Below, piece after piece: positions 57,560 to 64,000 of a stretch of DNA of 64,000 nt (positions are counted from its first letter, which is position 1; every line of letters starts with the position of its first letter). Where the stretch lies: contig OV884013.1 in the NCBI GenBank assembly GCA_930367205.1, positions 91,451,333-91,515,332 of the forward strand, given 5' to 3'. Origin of the DNA: Acanthosoma haemorrhoidale. Taxonomy: Eukaryota > Arthropoda > Insecta > Hemiptera > Acanthosomatidae. A model generated the notes under the pieces. It was given only the letters and a program-made list of their open reading frames with translations, was not told the origin of the DNA and did not search any database. Both the position numbers and the translations under genes were made by a program.

Positions 57560-58644
57560 TACTGCTCCACAAAAAATATTTCAAATATTCTTCTTCCTAA
57601 TAAAAATATTTCGGCATACAATTCTGTTTTAATTAATATTAAACGTTTTAAGTGATAAAGGACTAGAAATATGAAAGGAACCCCCAATAAATACCCAAAA
57701 AATTTAATTAAAAAAAATTATACAGAAATTTCTGATCATGAAAAAAAATTCCTTCTGATTAATAAAAAAAAAATTACTTTTTAGTCTGAGTTAGACTTCA
57801 GTAAACTCTCATCCTTCCAAAAAAGAGAGAAGCATGGCTCATCTTAAAACATCATGTTGCTCCCGTTCGTTTTCAGTCCACAAAACGTGTTCCCTAGCCT
57901 AGAAATCTACGATGTTCTCTGGTCTACAATTGCCCTGATGCTGGTCTCTGAGGACTTAAATTCACTTCAACACATTGCTATTCCCCGAGATGTGCGAAGA
58001 AGTTGAACAGTCTCAGTAGCAGTTGAAAACCGATTCCGAATCGTGTGCAGAACAATAAACCGGTTATCTCTTGGCTCTGTCACTCGCGACCGACCTGATC
58101 TGGATATGCTTCTCGATTGCATAAGCCTGTCTCTCGGTAACATGTGATTGCTCCCCAAACAGTAGTTTCAGGTAAACTCAATGCACGGGCTGCATATCTT
58201 TGGCTTTGTCCGTCTTCCGCTAAAGCAACATCGAGGGTTACTTGCTCGATTATCAAAACCACTTTTTAAATTAAATTAACAAAAAAAAAAACTTTTTCTA
58301 AATTTGAAGAGATTAGTTACATAAGGAATCACAACAGCGATGTGACTAAAATAAGTCAATAAAATAAAGGATTAAATAAGTTAAACAAAGCCCTTTATTG
58401 AAAAGAAAACAAGTCATTTCCCGTCAAAAATTATTTTGAATATTCTTTTTTATCGTGAAAAACGTAGCGACAGTTAAATGTAGCTACAGGAAATACACTA
58501 AGTAAATTGTAAATAGATTCGCCTGAGGATCTGTAATTGTACATATATATATATCTTTGAATTTAAAGGGGCTAGGAAGAAAAGAACAAAAAAAAATGTT
58601 AAACGATTTTTTTGTTAGTGCGTCACTTTTTTTGTGGGGCAGTG
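57560..58644 (-). mobile_element. Tc1-like DNA transposon with both ends
   Basis: Terminal inverted repeats: plus from 57560 reads TACTGCTCCACAAAAAA, and minus from 58644 reads CACTGCCCCACAAAAAA. TA dinucleotides flank both ends (57558-57559, 58645-58646). Length is 1085 bp, somewhat shorter than typical Tc1-like elements (about 1.3-1.7 kb). A transposase pseudogene lies inside on minus. Repeats are short and slightly diverged, so this is an old, immobile copy. Confidence 0.82.
57800..58262 (-). pseudogene. Tc1-like transposase, broken
   Basis: From 58262 on minus the frame shows the paired-like helix-turn-helix: RYAARALSLPETTVWGAITC, YRETGLCNREAYPDQVGRE. After a frameshift comes VTEPRDNRFIVLHTIRNRFS and TATETVQLL, matching the second DNA-binding half of Tc1 transposases (DR.I.....RNR..TA..I...L). 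Further on, at about 57860-57800, only traces remain (SHASLFFGRMRVY, recalling the S.ESRF.LF..DGR..V block), and most of the DDE domain is deleted. In life the protein cuts and pastes the element at TA sites. Confidence 0.85.
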
Positions 58645-61600
58645 TAGGATACGCGATATTTTTTTTTCAAAATCTTTTTGACCAGCAATAATTCGTCTGC
58701 GACATGGAGTGCATTAATGATGACTGTAACAGCTGACCTTATCAACCTGTAGGTAGATAAGGAAGGGGCTTATCTCGGAAGAATCATAACGCCTGAGAAA
58801 TATGACAGTAGCGGGAAATATCTTCATCAATGAGTCACCTTATACCGACTGATAGTACACGACGGGTGACCGGATATAATAATTCATAAAGAAATCTTAT
58901 TTATATCAATGCTCCAGAAATCATAAGATAGCTGTATGTTTTATTTAGAGTCGCTGGGCCTAACATTCCGAAATTTTATCGTTCGTTTCCCATGATGCCC
59001 CCTATATTTTTTTTAATTTCGCATAAATAAAAAAATACCTTATTAGTTATCTAGTCCGAAGGTAGAGGCTATCCTTTGACGAAAAGCGTCCGTCATTCAC
59101 ATCTCTGTATTTTCTTCGACGGCAGCCGTAAAAATGAACAGATTAAAAATTTTAAACAACATCTGTGGCCGAGCGGCACGTTTTGGTTAAGATGAAACCA
59201 TTAAAAAGGTCGAGAAAAAAATTATAAACTTACTATTAAAGTCACCAGAATACATTAATATACATTCTTTATTGTAATCCTATTACCAACAAATCTGTAC
59301 CATTCTCTAAAGTACTATTTTAATAGCCAAAATATTGGCCAAAAACTGCTAGTAAATACTCAAATCATGTAAAATTATCATGCAAAATAAAACTAAAATT
59401 TGCGAATAGTCATTTGTTGCCAGTTTTATATACTCTGATGACTAAAGCTCGCTTAGTACCATATATGTAGCAGATATTAAATCAGAAAGATCTTTAATTT
59501 GATAGTCTTATCAATATGATAGAAAATTATTTTTTATGAGTGATTAATTTATGAATGAGCCGTTCATTTTCCATCATTATTTATAGCACCAAATGTCAAA
59601 TGATATCACGCCTCTAAAGAACAATAGTGTTTGAGTTAAAATTGCGCATACGGTGTAAGTTTTAAACGATTTTTTGTCTTTACAGATCTTTATTTGATAT
59701 TCTAATCACAGTAATATAGAAAAATATTTATTTTTTCAACACCAACTGATTTATTATTAAATGACATTTACTCTCATCTCATAGAAATGGCTATAATTTC
59801 CAAGTCTTCCCAACATCAAGTGTAAAAGAATAATATGTATAATTCCATGCCTCTAGATTTTGTACAGGGAACTAAAATTAACCTGAACTGACAGACAGAC
59901 ACACGGATGAAAACCAAAGGGTTTCTGATTTTGAAAAGAACGAAACCCCCAAAAGAGCTGGGACAACATTAGATATACGATTTGCATTACTGGCTCTAAA
60001 AACTTTAATTTTTGGAATACTATTAAAATTCGTTTAACATTACCGTCTGCAACCCGTCACCTTTAAGCTTGGTGAGCGCTTAGTGGAAACCAACCGATGA
60101 CTGTCAGTGTTGTTGCGGATAGTTTATTGCGATAAAACCCGTACTAACGATAGACTTATCATATAGACTGACTTCAACAGCGAACAGATAAAGGTTTCTG
60201 GTCTTGATAAAAATCTTAAAATATGAGTGTTAAAATCAGTAACAGTTATAAATGTACACATACAGATTTGTTATAAAATAATTGTTTTGATTTTTTATAA
60301 TATTCTGTCCCAGCCGTGGATTAGTACCCAGTTAGCCACAGAAAAACACAGCATTGATGATATACATAAAAACACCCATACTGTGCATTCCTACAGGTAA
60401 TCAAGGCCATATCCAGTTGTAGTAGCGTCTTAGGAAATTCCATTCTTCCTCCAAGACAAGTACTCAATTTTTCTTCCTTAATTCGCTACTTCTTAGCTAG
60501 ATATTGTTTAATCTAGTACATATCTTAATAATATTGTTTAAACAGTTCCATTAAAAAAAAATATGTTCTATTACATTACTGAATAATTACTGAGATAACA
60601 TATTTTACAATTGAAAAAGAGACTTACTGTTTTTGAGTAAAAATCTCAATGAAACTACATACGAAATTCAATTGAATTTCCCCCTAAATAGATTTTTCTA
60701 AATAATAATTAGGAAAAAGAGAAAACAACCAAGTTGGTGATTGATACTCGATAAACACACTTTCGGTTTTTTTTTTCCGAAACTGTTCGATCTTATTTTA
60801 CTAGTGAGTACAGAGGTCAACGCAGTCGATCATATGTTGTCTTTTCTGATGGAAATGAGGGTGCACTGTATTAGGAGGGCATAACACATTAGGCAAACAC
60901 CAAACATCGATACAAGTAACTTATTTTTGCCCCATAGTGAACATTTGAATAATTATTGGTTAAAGAGAGATAAGACTGGGATTCGGAGCTGGGAAAGAAA
61001 ACAGAAAAAAAATTAAATAGTGACTGCCTCCTAGCTTATATATAGCCTGTCGGGGAGGCCGTCTGGACGGAAATCTGAAAGCTTTATTTTTTACCTCTGA
61101 CTATCTATCCCTGCCAATTACCATCATACGATCTATTACGTTATTGAATCTCACTAATTATCTGAAATCATCGCAAATTTCTGTATCTTTTCAAAGCTCA
61201 CCATGACGGAGTTCGAATCCGAGCTCAGAAGTGATTTTTAACCAATAATAATTAAAATTTAACCGCACTAATAATTATAAATATATTTCTAATATATCTT
61301 AAATATTTCAATAAATTAAATAGTGGCGCCACCATTTCCCGCCTTGAAAAAAAAAATTTCTTTTAGTTCTGTTTTCAGAAAATTAAAGAGACTATCTAAT
61401 AGATGTATAGATAGAGAATGGATTAGGACATGGCTGGTTCCGGCAAGGATAGCCTATAGGGAAGAGCGTATGAACGGAAGTTAAAATGTCTGTGGACTGG
61501 TCCAGCTATGTTCTTCAAAATGATGTTGCTATCAGTTACGAAACGTAAGGTTCGGAAAGAAATTCTCTGGATCCTAATGTGATGACTGATTGGCCTCTAA

Positions 61601-62821
61601 CAAAAGAACGTTATTTTTTTAAATTAAGGTACTAAAAAAATAGATTTTTCTAAGGCAATATTCTATTAAATGGACCGTTTTTACTCGGAAAAATTCAGTC
61701 CTTGCTGGTCTCAGTTCATGGAAAGTTAATCTGTACACCAAGAATTGACTGCTTCGGTGGAGGTATTGAAGTTTTCTTCCCTCTGCTTGTCTACTTGGAG
61801 GCCTCGGCCCATCGAAGATTTATTGTGAGAAAGTAGACAACTCAAACACACATTAAATCTTCAAAGGACCAGAGCAATCTATACACCGATCTATGATCCA
61901 TTGACGACGGTGACTTCTTTACATAAATATACATATACAGAAATTAACACTAAATAAATATACTAAGATTTGCATATTAATAGGCGCTCATCAATGTGCA
62001 AAATTCGTATTAACCACCAGGTGTTTTACACATCTTTGTAGGTGTCGAATAAGCTCCGGTTTTTTAAAAGGCAGAGAAGGTCTGTCGATAAATTCACGAT
62101 AAAACACCCTTTGCCTCTTAAAGAGCCGACCTCAGCGTTCTTTGTGATGTGATTTCATGAATTTATGTTGGCGGCAACATTCATTAAATGAATATATGAA
62201 ACTAATTCTGTTTTTGATGAGCAATTTCAGCCTATAAATTTTATAAAACAACAACATCTAAGTTATATAAAACTACCTTAAACTTGTAAACCATCAAAAT
62301 GTTATAAATATAAAAAAAAATCAATAAACATTTTAAGTAATAATTAACAACAGGCCATAAATTGAGTTAAGCAGGTTCCTAACAACATTAAGTAGTTATT
62401 AAAGCTCTGAGTACCAGTTGAGTTGACATTTTCCCCCATTAGATCAAAGATTCTTTTGTTTTAATAACCAAACTGATTTCTTGTAAATATTCATATTAAT
62501 GAATCTAAGGACACGAAGAAAGATTATCACGAATTGTCCGAAATCGGACCGTAGTCTCGGTGTCACTTTCTCAAAATTGGGAGCGAAACGATTAATTAGC
62601 ATTTTTGACTCAAAAACCTTCAATTCATTTCTTAAACAATATCAGTAGTTTTAAAAATCTTATTTTCAAAAATTAAAAAAAAAAAGTCTAATATAATTAG
62701 TAATTGAAATCGGTAGGAACGTCATCGCATGTTTAATTAACGCCGTAGAAACTAGAGGGGTGTGTCGGGTCGTCATGAGGGGGTGCCTAGTTACCCTAAC
62801 CCTAAGTGAGGGTTGATTAGG
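58645..62821. other. Anonymous DNA
   Basis: No gene, RNA or element recognised over 4.2 kb. Patches at about 58730-58870, 61020-61080 and 61380-61580 are less AT-rich, but I find no conserved frame. At 62750-62820 a short inverted pair (GGTCGTCATGA and TCATGACGGG) surrounds CCCTAACCCTAA. Confidence 0.4.
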
Positions 62822-62878
62822 CTATGACCTGAACGATTGCTTCATGACGGGTCTTACTACTGTACTATCTGACTCCAT
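62822..62878 (-). pseudogene. Truncated start of an LTR-element gag, second copy
   Basis: An 18-codon minus-strand frame MESDSTVVRPVMKQSFRS ends in TAG. It shares the first residues and the upstream leader with 25428-25481. No further coding follows. Confidence 0.4.
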
Positions 62879-62891
62879 ATTTGATAGGCAT

Positions 62892-62910
62892 GTGCCCTGA
62901 CAATGCACTA
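62892..62910 (-). promoter_or_regulatory. Primer binding site (tRNA-Gly type), second copy
   Basis: Minus strand TAGTGCATTGTCAGGGCAC follows GAACA exactly as at 25391-25414. It differs from the first copy by one base. Confidence 0.5.
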
Positions 62911-63329
62911 TGTTCAGGAGAAGAGGTATAGTGTAGGTATTATAGGTAGCTTATGTGGTCTTGGAATGACCACGAATTCACATTCGGTATCTGAGTGAAG
63001 GCGAAAACCGTCCAGACCCCAAAGGCAAGTGTGAACCGGAGGGAGGCAGACTGAATTGCCGTTGGAGACACTACTAGGTAAAGTTTGTAGGGCCACGGCA
63101 ACCGTTGTCCGCGAGGGAGAGGTCTCTCCCAAGGAGTTGCTAGTTTTAGCGAGACGAAGGCAGAGAATCCCACTAGGAGAGTGTGGGGTCTGACGAGGCC
63201 GGACTAAAACATAGTGAGGTTAGGAAGAGAGATCCAGAGGTTTTCATAAATGAGAAGGCCAAATCTTGAAACATCAGTGCAGCTGCAGGATACCAGTCAG
63301 GGTGGGAGCCGTAGTTAGAATGATGTACA
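62911..63329 (-). mobile_element. Probable BEL/Pao-like LTR, diverged copy
   Basis: Read on minus, a 419-bp segment starts TGTACATCATTC at 63329 and ends CTCCTGAACA at 62911, giving TGT...ACA ends. It is followed by the same primer site and ATG leader as the 25-kb element, and is visibly richer in G+C than its surroundings. The internal LTR sequence is only weakly similar to 24995-25395. The start at 63329 is the least certain boundary. Two overlapping minus-strand frames here are incidental. Confidence 0.4.
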
Positions 63330-63396
63330 GGTTTTTTTCCCCCAAACCCCCTTTATTAATAACATTTTGTAACAATATGATTTACAGGCCAAAACG
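63330..63396. other. Junction between LTR-like segment and LINE
   Basis: A T-run and C-runs (63332-63355) separate the two elements. Confidence 0.5.
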
Positions 63397-64000
63397 TTGC
63401 CCTATTGTGACATTATTAGGACATCTCATCTCTCAATAGAAAATAAATTACTGATCTACAAAGTTATACTTAAGCCAATCTGGACAAACGGAATAGAGCT
63501 GTGGGGGACACCAAAAAAGTCAAACTCCAAGCGTATCCAATCCTTTCAACCAAACGTCCTGAGAACAATAGTAAATGCCCCTTATTAGGTCAGCAACAAA
63601 ACCCTTCATAACGATCTTAATATACCTTACATTCTTGAACTCATCCCTTCCAAGTTCATGAAATTCCATAGTAACCTATCCAACCACCCTAATCCTGTAG
63701 CACAGTCATTGCACTGCATCACTCTTCCCTACACTCCTCCTCGGAGACTAAAGCGGCAGTGGCCAGTTTATCAAATCATGCCCTGAGCGTCTGCGGCTCT
63801 CACGATCTTGGCTTGTATCCAGTGACATGGCTGGCGGTGGAGTGTGGAGGACTTCTCAAGACTCCGCTTCCTTTTTCACATGCGAGAGAGATAACAACCA
63901 TGTGGATTTGGGGGGTCTCTGGGCTGTTTGTAAATATGGTATGAATGAGAACATTTACCACAATTACTTATTGCCTAATAAGGCAGATATTAATTTTAGC
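63397..64000 (+). pseudogene. Jockey-like LINE, ORF2 C-terminus and 3' UTR (runs off window)
   Basis: The frame from 63397 reads RTSHLSIENKLLIYK, VILKPIWTNGIELWGTPKKS and QSFQPNVLRTIVNAPY, meets TAG, and continues VSNKTLHNDLNIPYILELIP and SNHPNPVAQSLHC. From about 63770 the 3' UTR follows, with TGAGCGTCTG and CAAGACTCCGCTTCCT, and it reaches the window end. Compared with the 25-kb copy, a 47-bp segment holding the normal stop is missing at GGCC (63761-63764). The copy is 5'-truncated at about 63410. Together with the 1-, 2.5- and 25-kb copies it defines one family. Confidence 0.9.

Noticed and set aside
62793..62815. Telomeric repeat (CCCTAACCCTAA then GAGGGTT)
   Set aside because: Only two units, set in a G+C-richer patch next to retroelement remnants. 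Too short for a telomere or interstitial telomeric array.
62914..63173. Two overlapping minus-strand coding frames of 72-77 residues
   Set aside because: They fall inside a probable LTR and show no motif. Openness follows from higher G+C.

Overview
This is a strongly AT-rich eukaryotic window (by eye near 30% G+C, not counted). It is dense in decayed transposable elements and has no gene I can name. The element mix (Jockey-like and CR1/L2-like LINEs, Tc1/mariner, Tigger/pogo, hAT, Ty3/Gypsy-like and BEL/Pao-like LTR pieces, tRNA-derived SINEs) fits an invertebrate, most likely an arthropod such as a copepod or insect. That assignment is inference. Almost every recognisable coding stretch is a broken piece of a mobile element.

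Layout. 0-8 kb: a Jockey-like 3' UTR fragment (0.96-1.2 kb), an inverted fragment of the same family (2.5-2.7 kb), a 780-bp Tigger/pogo-like element with terminal inverted repeats and TA target duplication (4.66-5.44 kb), and a seven-copy 59-bp minisatellite (7.72-8.14 kb). 8-20 kb: mostly anonymous AT-rich DNA, with local tandem duplications (12.0-13.0 and 13.4-13.95 kb), a SINE (15.1 kb) and a mariner transposase tail (17.6 kb). 20-27 kb: an inverted repeat and dispersed repeat (20.2-20.4 kb), a gag fragment with primer binding site (22.2-22.7 kb), LTR-like segments (24.6 and 25.0-25.4 kb), and the longest Jockey-like copy (25.5-26.6 kb, minus strand). 27-36 kb: a SINE, a LINE C-terminus (28 kb), a fragmented CR1-like LINE (29.9-32.5 kb) and a textbook 5'-truncated LINE insertion with poly(A) and 12-bp target duplication (35.5-36.1 kb).

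36-48 kb: AT-rich DNA with CR1/L2-like LINE pieces on both strands (39.2-39.8 and 41.3-42.6 kb), a SINE (44.4 kb) and a hAT transposase fragment (46.1-46.5 kb). 49-58.6 kb: a roughly 0.7-kb duplicated segment (49.2 and 56.45 kb), a nested inverted-repeat structure (52.7-53.9 kb), a 30-bp-stem hairpin (55.1-55.2 kb), a LINE reverse-transcriptase fragment (55.3-55.7 kb) and a Tc1-like element with both ends (57.56-58.64 kb). 58.6-64 kb: mostly anonymous, ending in an LTR-like segment (62.8-63.3 kb, minus) and a Jockey-like copy that runs off the window.

Three weak exon-like stretches (28.8, 52.0 and 54.8 kb) are the only hints of host genes. None was identified. The window behaves as intergenic or intronic DNA built up by repeated insertion, truncation and local duplication. 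I did not find a convincing new functional system. The least explained structures are the nested palindrome at 53 kb, the 59-bp minisatellite with higher-order copying, and the 55-kb hairpin.
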